DNA of 42,988 bases from a virus. Location of the stretch: positions 1-42,988 of IMG/VR virus record IMGVR_UViG_3300030333_002388; one strand, written 5' to 3'. This document shows positions 9,257 through 18,220 of the stretch, in pieces; position 1 is the stretch's first letter; the number at the start of each line of letters is the position of its first letter. The notes below the pieces were generated by a model. The model was not told the origin of the DNA. It was given only the letters and a program-made list of their open reading frames with translations, and made no database searches. Made by a program: the position numbers and the translations under genes.

Positions 9257-11023
9257 TTAGCCCTCACAACTTAGACAATCTTGTTGTTCAAAGATTATCT
9301 CTCTCTTTACTTCATTGGAAACATTGTCTGCACGACTTATTGCCTCACTTCTCAGATAGTAAAGTGTTTTTAAATTTTTTGCCCATGCCACCATGTGAAT
9401 ATTGTGCAGTTCACCTTTGTTTACATCAGGTGGGAAGAACAGATTTAAACTTTGAGACTGACAAATAAATTGTTGTCTCTCAGCTGCGTGTTCAATAACC
9501 CAGGCTTGATTAATCTCAACTGCTGTCTTGAACACTTCTTTTTCTTGTTCACTTAGAAACTCTAAGTGTTGAACGCTACCTTTATTTGTAACTATATCTC
9601 TCCATGTTTTATCATCATTCATATCATAACTATCTAAAACTTTTTCTAAGAATTTATTCTTTTGAAGATATGATCCACTCTTTGTTTTTTGAGTGTATGC
9701 ATTTGCTCTAAAAGGTTCTATACTTGGAGATGTATTTCCACAAATAATACTAGAAGAAGCATTAGGTGCGATAGCAAGTAAATGAGCATTTCTTACTCGA
9801 CAACTATCGTCATCTGGGCAAGCTCCTCTTTCTACTGCTAACTGTAGGGTTTCTTGCATTGCATCATTCTTGATATGTTTAAATATCATATGATTTGCAC
9901 TAGCAGCAACAGGTCCTTCAAAAGGAATATTGTTTTTCTGCAAGTATGCGTGGAAACCCATAGCACCCAATCCTATACTTCTTTCACGATATGCACTATA
10001 CTTTGCTTTTTCTAGTTGTGAAGGTGCGTTATCGATAAAGTGTTGCAATACATTATCTAGGAATCGCACTAAATCTGGAATAAAAGATGGGTGTTTAGAC
10101 CAATCATCAAAATACTCCAGATTTACACTACTTAGACAACATACTGCTGTTCTTTCTTCGTTTGTAGGTAAAGTAATTTCTGAACAAAGATTACTGTGAT
10201 TTACATATAATCCTTTCTTTTGTTGAAAACTCGGTAAATCATTATTTACTGCATCTTCAAACATTACATATGGTTCTCCCGTTTCCATACGATTTTGTAG
10301 TATCTTTACCCATAGCGCTCTCGCACTTACTACTTTTTTAACTTCTTTTGTATGGGGATCAACTAATTCCCATGAGTCGTCGTATCCATCTTCTTTTGTT
10401 GCTCTGTGGATTGTTTCCATGAACTTGTCTGAGATAACAACTCCGTGATGAAGATTAAGGAAGCGACGATTAGTATCACCCCCAGTTGGTTTTCTTCCAT
10501 CTAAAAACTCCTCTATTTCAGGGTGAGTTATATGTAGATATGCAGCGTAACTTCCTCGTCTTGTGACTCCCTGTGAGAAAGCTAGCATTTCTGCATCTAC
10601 AACTTTTACAAAAGGAATTACTCCTGTGCTTTCTGAACCTTTAGAAGTACGAGTTCCAGAAGAACGAACATCACTCCAACTTCCGCCTATACCACCACCA
10701 AATGATGATAAAAATGCGTTCTCTGTATAATGTCCTGTTATTCCTTCTCTACTATCTTCTATATAATTCAAAAAACAACTTATAGGTAATCCTCTAGCTG
10801 TGCCACCATTTGATAAAACGGGGGTGGCAAACATAAACCAAAGATTACTTGCGTAATCATAAATTCTTTGAGCATGGTCGTCATCATCGGCAAAAGCCTC
10901 AGCTGCACGAGCAAACGCTTCTTGTGGACTCTTTTCATCGCCCACTAAATATCTGTCTCCTAGAGTTTTGAGACTAAAGTCTGTTAATAACTTATCTCTA
11001 CTATAATCTATCTTCACTGACAT
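9257..11023 (-). CDS. nrdA: Ribonucleotide reductase class I, large (catalytic) subunit
   Basis: 588 residues, shorter than cellular NrdA because the N-terminal ATP-cone is missing: the protein enters the ten-stranded barrel quickly. Allosteric activity control by dATP is therefore probably absent. The active site is intact: an early cysteine (LPISCFL), NLCSEI (Asn/Cys/Glu triad), second redox cysteine (AVCCLSSVNL), the radical-transfer tyrosine pair (LKTLYYLRSEA) and a C-terminal CLSC pair that exchanges electrons with glutaredoxin/thioredoxin. A Shine-Dalgarno site (AAGGTGG) precedes the ATG. Confidence 0.96.
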   Translation of the reverse strand: MSVKIDYSRDKLLTDFSLKTLGDRYLVGDEKSPQEAFARAAEAFADDDDHAQRIYDYASNLWFMFATPVLSNGGTARGLPISCFLNYIEDSREGITGHYTENAFLSSFGGGIGGSWSDVRSSGTRTSKGSESTGVIPFVKVVDAEMLAFSQGVTRRGSYAAYLHITHPEIEEFLDGRKPTGGDTNRRFLNLHHGVVISDKFMETIHRATKEDGYDDSWELVDPHTKEVKKVVSARALWVKILQNRMETGEPYVMFEDAVNNDLPSFQQKKGLYVNHSNLCSEITLPTNEERTAVCCLSSVNLEYFDDWSKHPSFIPDLVRFLDNVLQHFIDNAPSQLEKAKYSAYRERSIGLGAMGFHAYLQKNNIPFEGPVAASANHMIFKHIKNDAMQETLQLAVERGACPDDDSCRVRNAHLLAIAPNASSSIICGNTSPSIEPFRANAYTQKTKSGSYLQKNKFLEKVLDSYDMNDDKTWRDIVTNKGSVQHLEFLSEQEKEVFKTAVEINQAWVIEHAAERQQFICQSQSLNLFFPPDVNKGELHNIHMVAWAKNLKTLYYLRSEAISRADNVSNEVKREIIFEQQDCLSCEG

Positions 11024-11864
11024 AATTTTCCACCTTTTCTAATATTTCTCGTGCATTATCTTCTCCGATATGTGCAACAGGGTTTAATTTTAAATCCATA
11101 AGTTCCACATTTAATAATAAGTGATCTTTTCCAAACTCATTCAGGCTTTCAATATATTTATATTTTCCATGAACGGGTAAAGACTCAGCTATATCAAATA
11201 TGTCTCCCATGTTCTGCATTAATGTTACTGCTCTCTTTGGTCCGACTCCTGTAACTCCAGGCACATTATCTCCTTTATCTCCAGTCAGACATTTAAAAGT
11301 AATGTACTGCTCTGGATCAAAATCATAATGCTCGTCCCAGTTATCAAGAGTTGTTTCTTTTCTCGTTACTGTTGAGAATCGTGATATATTCTCATCTATT
11401 AGTAAATCCCAGTCTTTATCTGAAGAAATTAACCAAATATGGTTCAGTCCCATATTCTCTCTATTTTGACAAATAAAAGCAGCAATATCATCTGCTTCTA
11501 CTCCTTTATACTTGAGAGTAAGTATATTTTCTCTTTCTCGTAAAGTTTTCATTGTATATTCTAAATGAGTTATGAACTCTATAAATAGTTCTTCTTCCTC
11601 TTTAGTTTGTTCTGCAAATCTTTCTTTACGATTTGCTTTGTACTCTGGATAGAGTTCTTTTCTATAATTACTTCCTCCATCACCAAGTACTACTATCTCC
11701 CCGCAATCATAAGATTTTGCGAGTGATTTTATAGTTCTTATATATTCTTCACAGAAAGCTAAATTACCTGCGTGTTTCCATCTAAAAGCAATGTTGAGTC
11801 CATCAACTACTAATAGATTGCCGTTCGGTGTCAGCTTCCCATGGTCTGTAAATTGTATTGCCAT
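11001..11864 (-). CDS. 5'-3' exonuclease / flap endonuclease (T5 D15-like)
   Basis: 287 residues with the FEN fold: metal-binding LLVVDGLNIAFRW near residue 21, the DGG and YKANR region forming the arch base, GVEADDIAA, SSDKDWDLL, and the helix-hairpin-helix GDKGDNVPGVTGVGPKRA. Known role: removes RNA primers and flaps during replication and acts in recombination. The gene starts inside the upstream nuclease gene (62-nt overlap) and ends inside nrdA. The start is supported by conservation of the N-terminal metal motif, although the GGGA site before it is modest. Confidence 0.92.
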   Translation of the reverse strand: MAIQFTDHGKLTPNGNLLVVDGLNIAFRWKHAGNLAFCEEYIRTIKSLAKSYDCGEIVVLGDGGSNYRKELYPEYKANRKERFAEQTKEEEELFIEFITHLEYTMKTLRERENILTLKYKGVEADDIAAFICQNRENMGLNHIWLISSDKDWDLLIDENISRFSTVTRKETTLDNWDEHYDFDPEQYITFKCLTGDKGDNVPGVTGVGPKRAVTLMQNMGDIFDIAESLPVHGKYKYIESLNEFGKDHLLLNVELMDLKLNPVAHIGEDNAREILEKVENYVSEDRL

Positions 11865-12291
11865 TTGTAAATCCCGTCTGTTCTTTTTCTAACCAATGAT
11901 CTAGTAATAGTATGTAAAGGTTTAACCATGCTACATACATATACTCATCTGTATTTTGTGGTTTTCGTTCTGTGCCTACATACTGTTTTGAATGATTCTC
12001 TTTAAATATTAAAAGAGGTTCTTGTTCCATCTCACTAGCTTGTCTGCATAGTTTAGTCCACCACTGGACTATATTGTTATTTTTCTGTGTAAACATTTTA
12101 TGATTAAGTGCCATATCTTTATAAAATTTAACTTCAATAGTGAATATATTTTCTTGATCTTCTAAATATAGGTCACCTTTTATTTTACCACTACCAGAGC
12201 CAGGAGTTTGTATAAACTTCTCTCCAGTAAAGTCACTTAATATTTTTGCTACTTTTAATTCGGCATATCTGCCTTTACTTCTTGAACTCAT
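11803..12291 (-). CDS. PD-(D/E)XK nuclease, Holliday-junction-resolvase-like
   Basis: 162 residues. A clear PD-(D/E)XK core is visible: KGRYAELKVAKIL with E11, then D40 in SGKIKGDLYL, then E53-V-K55 in FTIEVKFYK. The early E and the short spacing resemble archaeal Hjc-type and phage resolvases, which cut branched DNA. The start overlaps the glutaredoxin stop (ATGA). Its position next to FEN, SbcC and SbcD supports a recombination or DNA-processing role. Substrate specificity is not determined by the motifs. Confidence 0.82.
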   Translation of the reverse strand: MSSRSKGRYAELKVAKILSDFTGEKFIQTPGSGSGKIKGDLYLEDQENIFTIEVKFYKDMALNHKMFTQKNNNIVQWWTKLCRQASEMEQEPLLIFKENHSKQYVGTERKPQNTDEYMYVAWLNLYILLLDHWLEKEQTGFTNGNTIYRPWEADTERQSISS

Positions 12292-12509
12292 TGTAATTTT
12301 TCCTCTAGTTCGGTATAGCCTCCCACATATTCTCCATCAACTATAATTTGTGGAAATGTCCTTGCGTGTGGAAATAGTTTTCTCACATCTTCAAAAGTAT
12401 AATCTTCGTTCATCATTTTATACTCTACATTTGCGCCTTTCATTTCTGCAAGTGCTTTTGCTTTTGTGCAAAATGGACAGTTTGGTATGCTATAAATTTC
12501 TATGTTCAT
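12288..12509 (-). CDS. Glutaredoxin
   Basis: 73 residues, compact glutaredoxin fold: IYSIPNCPFCTKAK with the redox pair CPFC near residues 11-14, the cis-proline motif TFPQI, and GGYTEL that contacts glutathione. Probable role: electron donor for the phage ribonucleotide reductase encoded four genes downstream. Translationally coupled at both ends (TAATG before, ATGA after). Confidence 0.93.
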   Translation of the reverse strand: MNIEIYSIPNCPFCTKAKALAEMKGANVEYKMMNEDYTFEDVRKLFPHARTFPQIIVDGEYVGGYTELEEKLQ

Positions 12510-12622
12510 TATTTGCTTTTTTCTTCTGCTTCGATCATTTTATCTTTAATATCGACTTGACCGTCTCTGTTTTTATCCTTTCCTGTGATGATATTCCACC
12601 ACTTTACTATAAACTTAAACAT
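12509..12622 (-). CDS. 37-residue protein with a single EF-hand-like calcium loop
   Basis: Begins inside the end of sbcC (16-nt overlap) with an AAGGAG site 11 nt before the ATG, and ends by TAATG overlap with glutaredoxin. The N-terminus is an amphipathic helix (FKFIVKWWNII); residues 15-26 read DKNRDGQVDIKD, matching the 12-residue EF-hand/dockerin Ca2+ loop (Asp/Asn at 1, 3, 5, Gly 6, hydrophobic 8, acid 12). A helix follows. Function unknown. Too short for a paired EF-hand domain, so dimerisation or partner binding is likely if it binds calcium. Confidence 0.68.
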   Translation of the reverse strand: MFKFIVKWWNIITGKDKNRDGQVDIKDKMIEAEEKSK

Positions 12623-14382
12623 GATATATTATTCTCCTTAGTAATCTCTATCTTTTCTAGTAGTGGGTGTGTCCAACCATGTGAAACAAGATATGTATTA
12701 AGGTCCTCTTCTTTTAATAGAACTTCTACTACTTTTTCTTTACCTTGCTCATCAAGTGCTTGGTTTACCTCATCTAAAAACAATACATTGATTCTAGATG
12801 ATGAAATACTACTCATTAATCGTCTAATTGCGACAAGTGTTGCAATGTTTACCCTTGCCAGCTCACCGCTGGAAAGTGCGGTAATATCTATAATGTTACC
12901 ATTATCTGATACTTCAACATTCAACTTATCGCTTTGTATGACGAAGTTAAGGGCAAACCTACCATCACTAAACTCTGCAAGATAGTGATTGGTCATATCT
13001 TCCAGATTCTTCACCATATTCTCAATCTTATAAGCAAGTAGTCCGTTCGTACTAAATGCTTTCTTGAGTAGTTCAAGTATCTGCAAGTTATCTTCTTTCT
13101 CAAAAAGTTGCCCTGAAACTTCTTCTAATTCTTTTTCAAACTCTTCCGTTTGTTCTTGTATAATACCTATACGAGTATTGTGTCTTTCTCTGCGATTATT
13201 TTCCTCAATTATTTCTTCAAGTTTCTCTCTTGACTGAGAAATTGTCTCCTTAAGCGAGGATATTTTTTCCGATAATTCACTTTCAGAAAGTAACTCAGAC
13301 GGAAGACTCGAATCGATGTTGCGATAAACTTCTTCAAAATTTCTTTGAGTTTCTTGTGCCGCGTAAATCTTTGAATTACTACTCTTGATTTCCTCAATTT
13401 GTTCAAGAAGATCTCGAACTTTTTCCGAAGCATTTTGCTTTTCCTTTTCTTGTTTAATTTGTATATCTTGAATCAGTTTTGTGTCAACTTCTTGCAAACA
13501 TGTAGGACACACTTTCTCGTCTGTACCAGAGAATACTCTCTTATTTGCTTCTGCACGCCACTGACCCAGCTGGGATTGAAGATCATCATAATCTTCTATC
13601 TTTCCATCTACCTTCTCAACTTTTATAGATTTCAGTTGCTCTTTAAAATAATTATTTCTTGAAATATTTTTATTTTTATCGGTGATATTTTCAAATTCTA
13701 CTTGTAAAGAACGTAAAGTCTTTTCATCTTCTTCCGAATGAAATGGTAAATCTAATTTTGATAATAGAGATGTATCTTCCAACTTATTGTCATTTAACCA
13801 CTTATCAATGGTATCAATTTTTGACTCTAATCGTGAAACACTTAAAGAATCCTGTCTTACAGCTTCTTTAAATATATCAAAATATTTTACATAGTCATCT
13901 AGTTGCAACAAGTCAATCAAAAACTTTTTACGATTAGTGTCTGTTGCAGTTAAAAACTGCAAACTTGCGTTTGTATTTTGATAAACCAGTTGAGTAAATG
14001 TTTTGAAGTCAATACCTAAAATTTCTCCCAATGTTTTGTAGGTATTAGTTGCGGTATGTGAGGATATATCCTCGCCATTTTTAATTAATTTACATTTTAG
14101 ATTTGTCCTACGACTAACATCGATAACATAATCGTTGCTGTCAATAGAAAAACTAAGACTGATATCATAACCTTTATTAATATATCGGTTAGCAATATCG
14201 GCTTTCTTAATATTTTTACTGTTTTTATTGAATAATACTTCTTCCAATATAAGAGGAACAGAACTTTTTCCAACACCGTTTGTACCCACCAACTGCGTGA
14301 GTGTGGCTTTGGATAAGTCAATTTTGTTTCCTTCTCCATATGAGAAGCAATTACTCCATGCTAAAGTTTTTAGAATAATCAT
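12607..14382 (-). CDS. sbcC: SbcC/Rad50-like recombination ATPase (T4 gp46 / T5 D13 type)
   Basis: 591 residues, a short SMC-like ATPase. Walker A GTNGVGKSS at 33-41; a long coiled coil with a zinc-hook CPTC at 292-295; signature LSSGELARVN and Walker B INVLFLDEVNQALDEQGK near the C-terminus. Known partner: the SbcD/Mre11 nuclease encoded immediately upstream, with overlapping genes (32 nt). The complex resects or clears DNA ends and host DNA and feeds recombination-dependent replication. Confidence 0.94.
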   Translation of the reverse strand: MIILKTLAWSNCFSYGEGNKIDLSKATLTQLVGTNGVGKSSVPLILEEVLFNKNSKNIKKADIANRYINKGYDISLSFSIDSNDYVIDVSRRTNLKCKLIKNGEDISSHTATNTYKTLGEILGIDFKTFTQLVYQNTNASLQFLTATDTNRKKFLIDLLQLDDYVKYFDIFKEAVRQDSLSVSRLESKIDTIDKWLNDNKLEDTSLLSKLDLPFHSEEDEKTLRSLQVEFENITDKNKNISRNNYFKEQLKSIKVEKVDGKIEDYDDLQSQLGQWRAEANKRVFSGTDEKVCPTCLQEVDTKLIQDIQIKQEKEKQNASEKVRDLLEQIEEIKSSNSKIYAAQETQRNFEEVYRNIDSSLPSELLSESELSEKISSLKETISQSREKLEEIIEENNRRERHNTRIGIIQEQTEEFEKELEEVSGQLFEKEDNLQILELLKKAFSTNGLLAYKIENMVKNLEDMTNHYLAEFSDGRFALNFVIQSDKLNVEVSDNGNIIDITALSSGELARVNIATLVAIRRLMSSISSSRINVLFLDEVNQALDEQGKEKVVEVLLKEEDLNTYLVSHGWTHPLLEKIEITKENNISCLSL

Positions 14383-15289
14383 TAAATACTCTCACTATAT
14401 CGTTTGTTTTCTCTATTTTTAGTATCTCAGTTAGATACTTTACTAATTCTTCTTCCATTGTGAGATTTTCAAGATCAAGTGTTGCTTCAGTCTCTCGTTT
14501 TACAACTTTCTTGTCTAACAAGTCTGAGTTTTTAACTTTTGCTAAATCTTGAACATCTCCTTCTATTTCATAGATTGTATGATGCCATTCTGTCTGTACC
14601 ATTTCGTCTGGATTGTCTACTGTTTTACGAATTAACTGTGGTAAGTTAAATTCATGCCATGTCCAAGACCAATCGTCATCTATAAGTAGATAACCTGTCT
14701 TTACTTCATTTCTATGAAAAGAAGTAGTCATTGGACTGCCAGGATATACAATGTTTCTTTGAGTATTCTCGTGTGCATGTAAATCTCCTGCAAAAACAGT
14801 TTTAAACTTATCAAATCGAGTTAAATCTACTTCAGGTACTACATGAGGTGGTATCTCACCACGAACATGAGTAAATAAGTATTTCGCATCAATACTTTCT
14901 ATACTTTTCTTTTTATGCAAATCTGCATAGGGAAGAATCGCCCATTCATCTTCATAGTAGGTTTCTGTTATAACTTCTACTAGAGGATTTAATTCATTTG
15001 TTACTCGAATAAGATTATCAAAGAATGTTTTATTCTTTCGAGTAGCTTCATGATTTCCGTCAAATATAATAGTTCTCACTCCCACACTTTTTACAAAGTC
15101 AAAGTATAAAGTAAGTTCGTCCATTGACGGCATACGATCAAATAAATCTCCACCTATAATATGTAAACTTATTTGATCTTCTAGCTCTTTCAACTGCTCG
15201 AAAAAGAGTTCATACCTTGAGCAAGCCCAAGGCATTGGAACATTCTTTTGACCAAGTTTAATATGCCAGTCTGCCGTAAATAGTATCAT
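14351..15289 (-). CDS. sbcD: SbcD/Mre11-like nuclease (T4 gp47 / T5 D12 type)
   Basis: 312 residues with the calcineurin-like phosphoesterase motifs in order: ADWHIKLGQ (DxH), GGDLFDR (GDxxD), FDGNHEATR (GNHE), FTHVRGE, and AGDLHAHENTQ (GHxH-like). The ATG overlaps the preceding stop (TAATG). Partner of the SbcC-like ATPase next door. Confidence 0.93.
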   Translation of the reverse strand: MILFTADWHIKLGQKNVPMPWACSRYELFFEQLKELEDQISLHIIGGDLFDRMPSMDELTLYFDFVKSVGVRTIIFDGNHEATRKNKTFFDNLIRVTNELNPLVEVITETYYEDEWAILPYADLHKKKSIESIDAKYLFTHVRGEIPPHVVPEVDLTRFDKFKTVFAGDLHAHENTQRNIVYPGSPMTTSFHRNEVKTGYLLIDDDWSWTWHEFNLPQLIRKTVDNPDEMVQTEWHHTIYEIEGDVQDLAKVKNSDLLDKKVVKRETEATLDLENLTMEEELVKYLTEILKIEKTNDIVRVFNDYSKNFSME

Positions 15290-15927
15290 TATTCAACATC
15301 AAATTCTGATGAAATACTTTCATCAACTGAACCACCTTCTTGGGTTATTCTTTTTAGAAGCTCTAATTGTGCGTCTGCTGTTGGTCTTGGAAGAACATCG
15401 TCCATTGACTTTAACTCAGCAATAAGTGCCTGCTCGCTTTCATTGAGCGCTCTTGGCTTACATTTTAGTGCTTGTAACTGATACTCCACATTAAATACTT
15501 GTGGGCCTGTTTTAATTCTTTTGAAATAAACGTCCCAACCTGTTTCGTAATCTGTTGGATCTCCTAAATCTTCAGAAGCAGTCATTATTTGGTCAAATAA
15601 CTTTCTCTTTAGATTAAAGATTTTGATACTTGGTTCACTACCACCGTAATCAATACATTGAATAGCGTAAGACCAAGCACATTTTTGATCTGGATAGTAA
15701 GAAGGAACATGATCTGTCTCTTTGTTGTTAAAAGTTTCGCTATTTCTATCGAAAGCTAAACACTCAAGAGGTAGATTTTTATTATTTTCACCCTTTACCC
15801 AGTATAAATATCTAGGTAGTAAATCACCAACAAGTCTTACATGATGATTTTCTTTGCCTGTATAGACATATGATTCTACTTTTTCTTTTTGAGCCGAACC
15901 TTTGCTCTGATTAAATTTAATTGCCAT
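15289..15927 (-). CDS. Putative single-stranded DNA-binding protein (gp32-like)
   Basis: Start chosen at the ATG (MAIKFNQSKG) behind CAGGAGAATAAAA rather than an upstream in-frame codon. 212 residues. Lys-rich N-terminal arm, an OB-like central region with several aromatic residues and a Cys/His/Cys set (LECLAF, DQKCAW, QCIDYGG), and a strongly acidic C-terminal tail (SVDESISSEFDVE), as in phage SSBs, where the tail recruits partners. Context (recombinase nucleases downstream, helicase upstream) supports this. Called from architecture and context, not from a decisive motif. Confidence 0.65.
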   Translation of the reverse strand: MAIKFNQSKGSAQKEKVESYVYTGKENHHVRLVGDLLPRYLYWVKGENNKNLPLECLAFDRNSETFNNKETDHVPSYYPDQKCAWSYAIQCIDYGGSEPSIKIFNLKRKLFDQIMTASEDLGDPTDYETGWDVYFKRIKTGPQVFNVEYQLQALKCKPRALNESEQALIAELKSMDDVLPRPTADAQLELLKRITQEGGSVDESISSEFDVE

Positions 15928-16321
15928 TTTTATTCTCCTGTGTCTCCTCGAACATAAAGTGAATACGATTCGCTTTAATATCAAGCAGTCTGTTATTGTT
16001 AATAATACCCTGCGACACTCGGCAGTGCAACAGGTCTAATGTGGTGTCTTTAGTTTCATTATAATAGTGATAGGAGCGAAACGATGCGACACCTGCATAT
16101 TCTACTACTTCTCTATCACTGAATTGTCTGCCTTTTTCTAATAAGTCGATAGGATTAATAAGGAAACTACTCCCACCAAACTTATATCTCTGAAATTTAA
16201 ATGTTGGATCATAGTAATTTGTTGGTAACTTTTTATAAGTTATCATACGAAGTATGGCAATTATATGACCAATATTGCCATCACTTACTCTCATTACTTT
16301 ATCCCAGTCAAATAGTAACAT
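15917..16321 (-). CDS. Conserved phage hypothetical protein (DWDKVMRVSDGN family)
   Basis: 134 residues starting MLLFDWDKVMRVSDGNIG; similar N-termini occur in hypothetical proteins of cyanophages and pelagiphages as I recall, function unknown. No membrane segment. Start problem: the -10 box of a perfect promoter ends only 2 nt before this ATG, so a transcript from it would begin inside the gene. Translation may then start at the ATG at 16294 (M10), preceded by GGGATAAAG, or another promoter or read-through is used. The stop overlaps the SSB start. Confidence 0.7.
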   Translation of the reverse strand: MLLFDWDKVMRVSDGNIGHIIAILRMITYKKLPTNYYDPTFKFQRYKFGGSSFLINPIDLLEKGRQFSDREVVEYAGVASFRSYHYYNETKDTTLDLLHCRVSQGIINNNRLLDIKANRIHFMFEETQENKNGN

Positions 16322-16323
16322 AT

Positions 16324-16352
16324 ATTATAACACGAAAATTAATTGTTGTCAA
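16324..16352 (-). promoter_or_regulatory. Consensus sigma70 promoter
   Basis: Minus strand TTGACA, 17-bp spacer, TATAAT, preceded by an A/T-rich stretch with TTTTTC. It drives the long operon from 16321 down to the terminator at 7991. The -10 box almost touches the annotated ATG. Confidence 0.88.
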
Positions 16353-16369
16353 GAAAAATTTTTCTGAGG

Positions 16370-17650
16370 TCATAGTTGAGTTATCTCATATCCTTGTTTC
16401 ATATAATATCCGAGTCGAGCCTGATTCTGTCTCGAAGCTGTTTTACCTTTTAAATGAATATCTACCACTTTTGGCTGCAATTTTCCTTTTTCTTTTCTTA
16501 TTATTCTTCCTATTAACTGAGTTAATAAAGGCTCGTTGTTTATCGGAGTTGCTAACACAATACAACTTAACTCATTGATAGATATACCCTCTGAGAAAAT
16601 TGACTGAGTACCAAATAATACATTTTTATCTTTTTTTAACTGTTTAATTGTTTCTTCTCTTTCTGCATGATCCATGTCTCCTGTGACATGAATTGCATTA
16701 TCTCCTACTAACTGTGCACAAACTTTTAGAAAATATACTCTGTTTGACACAACTAATACTTTGTGTCCTTGAGCCGCATAAGCGGCAGCAATCATACTTA
16801 CACTACGAACATAATCTTCATTATAGCATAAATGATTTACTTTACTCGCCCAAGGCATTGTTCTTCCATCTAAAAATCTTACTTCTGATGGAACTACATC
16901 TACGGAAGGCGTCATGAAGTTTTCCTTTGGCGGTTTCAAAACATGATTACCAAAGTAATCTCTGAAAACTACATGGCGCCCGTCTTTTCTTTCTAGTGTT
17001 CCTGTAAGTCCTATCTTATATCGTGCAGGCATTTCATCTATAATTCTAGTAAAAGTTGGACTACTAACATGATGCATTTCGTCTAAAATGATAGTTCCAA
17101 ATAGATGTTTTATCTCTTTAATTCTACGGTATAAACTCTGAATATTCCCCACGACTATATCAGGCTCGGTGTTAAAGACTCCACTACCTATTCTGCCTGG
17201 CGTAAATCCATAGACTTTTTCTACTTCTTTTTCCCACTGCGTTCTTAGTGTAGTTGTATGAGTAACAACAAGCGTTTTCTGTTTTAGCTTTCCTGCAATA
17301 GCTAAACCTGTAAATGTCTTACCCCAACTGACCCATGCGTTTATTATAGCATTATCTTTGATCTCAGAATAAACCAAGTTTTGAGAAGGTCGTAACTTGA
17401 ACTTAAATTCTGGTAGTTTTACTGGTGACTTTACTCTTTTATCAATTATTTCATAGTCATCTGGGATCAAATCCAATCTTCCGCCAGGTATGGTAACTAA
17501 TCCTGCTCTAATTCGTCTATAAGTTTTTATAATGATAGGCGGATCCATAGGCATACGAGGTGGCAAACTATAAGTAAGCGCATTCTCGAGCTTTTCTTCG
17601 AGTTCGGGTGTGGTATCTAAGTATATTCTATGATTAAGAATTGCCTTCAT
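16370..17650 (-). CDS. SF2 DNA helicase (UvsW / T5 D10-like)
   Basis: 426 residues. SF2 motifs in order: motif I as AWVSWGKTFTGL (an unusual Walker A without the usual GxGKT), motif Ia VVTHTTTLRTQW, motif II IILDEMHH, motif III GLTGTLER, motif V LFGTQSIFSEGISI and motif VI QLIGRIIRKE. Known relatives unwind branched DNA and drive branch migration during recombination-dependent replication. The ATG abuts the previous stop (TAAATG). A promoter for downstream genes lies just behind its end. Confidence 0.92.
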   Translation of the reverse strand: MKAILNHRIYLDTTPELEEKLENALTYSLPPRMPMDPPIIIKTYRRIRAGLVTIPGGRLDLIPDDYEIIDKRVKSPVKLPEFKFKLRPSQNLVYSEIKDNAIINAWVSWGKTFTGLAIAGKLKQKTLVVTHTTTLRTQWEKEVEKVYGFTPGRIGSGVFNTEPDIVVGNIQSLYRRIKEIKHLFGTIILDEMHHVSSPTFTRIIDEMPARYKIGLTGTLERKDGRHVVFRDYFGNHVLKPPKENFMTPSVDVVPSEVRFLDGRTMPWASKVNHLCYNEDYVRSVSMIAAAYAAQGHKVLVVSNRVYFLKVCAQLVGDNAIHVTGDMDHAEREETIKQLKKDKNVLFGTQSIFSEGISINELSCIVLATPINNEPLLTQLIGRIIRKEKGKLQPKVVDIHLKGKTASRQNQARLGYYMKQGYEITQL

Positions 17651-18220
17651 TTATCTCCACTCAGGCCCTGCATACCACTGTACAAGAGACATACGAGTTC
17701 CTTTAGTTACAGGTTCTACTTCGTGCTTTAAAAATGATGGAAAGACAAGTATTGATCCTTTATTTCTCCACTCATCTTTTCTTAACTCTTTACCACTTAA
17801 GTTCCATAATACAAAGTCTCCACCTTTGTAATAATTTGGGTCTGTTAATTGTACAGTTATCGATAATTTTCTATTAATTGGAGTTGCTAAATCTACATCT
17901 CTATGCGCTCCATAATATTGTCCTTGACCATATATTCCAAACTGTATATTTTCTGTACTATTTATTACAGTTTGCCATGCTGTTTGATTTACTGCATGAA
18001 GGGTAGAACTTACTATACTCTCTACCCAATGTCCTCTTTCAAAGAAAGCAGTATTTGCTTTTCTTATAGAATTATCTTCCACTTTTCTACTTGTATTCTT
18101 CTCATATACTGAGGCTTCTTCTATTTTTAGCTTCTTACCTTCCTGTACTATAAAGTCACAGAGATCGCTTTCTAAGTAACTATCTAAAAATACTATTGGG
18201 TGTTGCATTACTGATTTCAT
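17651..18220 (-). CDS. 2-oxoglutarate/Fe(II)-dependent oxygenase (prolyl-4-hydroxylase type)
   Basis: 189 residues. Double-stranded beta-helix fold with the facial triad H106-x-D108 (AHRDVD) and H166 (LKHEVEP), plus R176 (GTRMSLV) to bind 2-oxoglutarate. Such genes are frequent in marine phages; substrates proposed include host or phage proteins and modified nucleobases. The substrate here is unknown. Embedded between polymerase-side genes and the helicase, co-transcribed and overlapping the next upstream gene by 4 nt. Confidence 0.9.
   Translation of the reverse strand: MKSVMQHPIVFLDSYLESDLCDFIVQEGKKLKIEEASVYEKNTSRKVEDNSIRKANTAFFERGHWVESIVSSTLHAVNQTAWQTVINSTENIQFGIYGQGQYYGAHRDVDLATPINRKLSITVQLTDPNYYKGGDFVLWNLSGKELRKDEWRNKGSILVFPSFLKHEVEPVTKGTRMSLVQWYAGPEWR

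Noticed and set aside
8297-11023. Class II or class III ribonucleotide reductase
   Set aside because: The small subunit with all metal ligands and radical tyrosine, and the C-terminal CxxC of NrdA, show class I.
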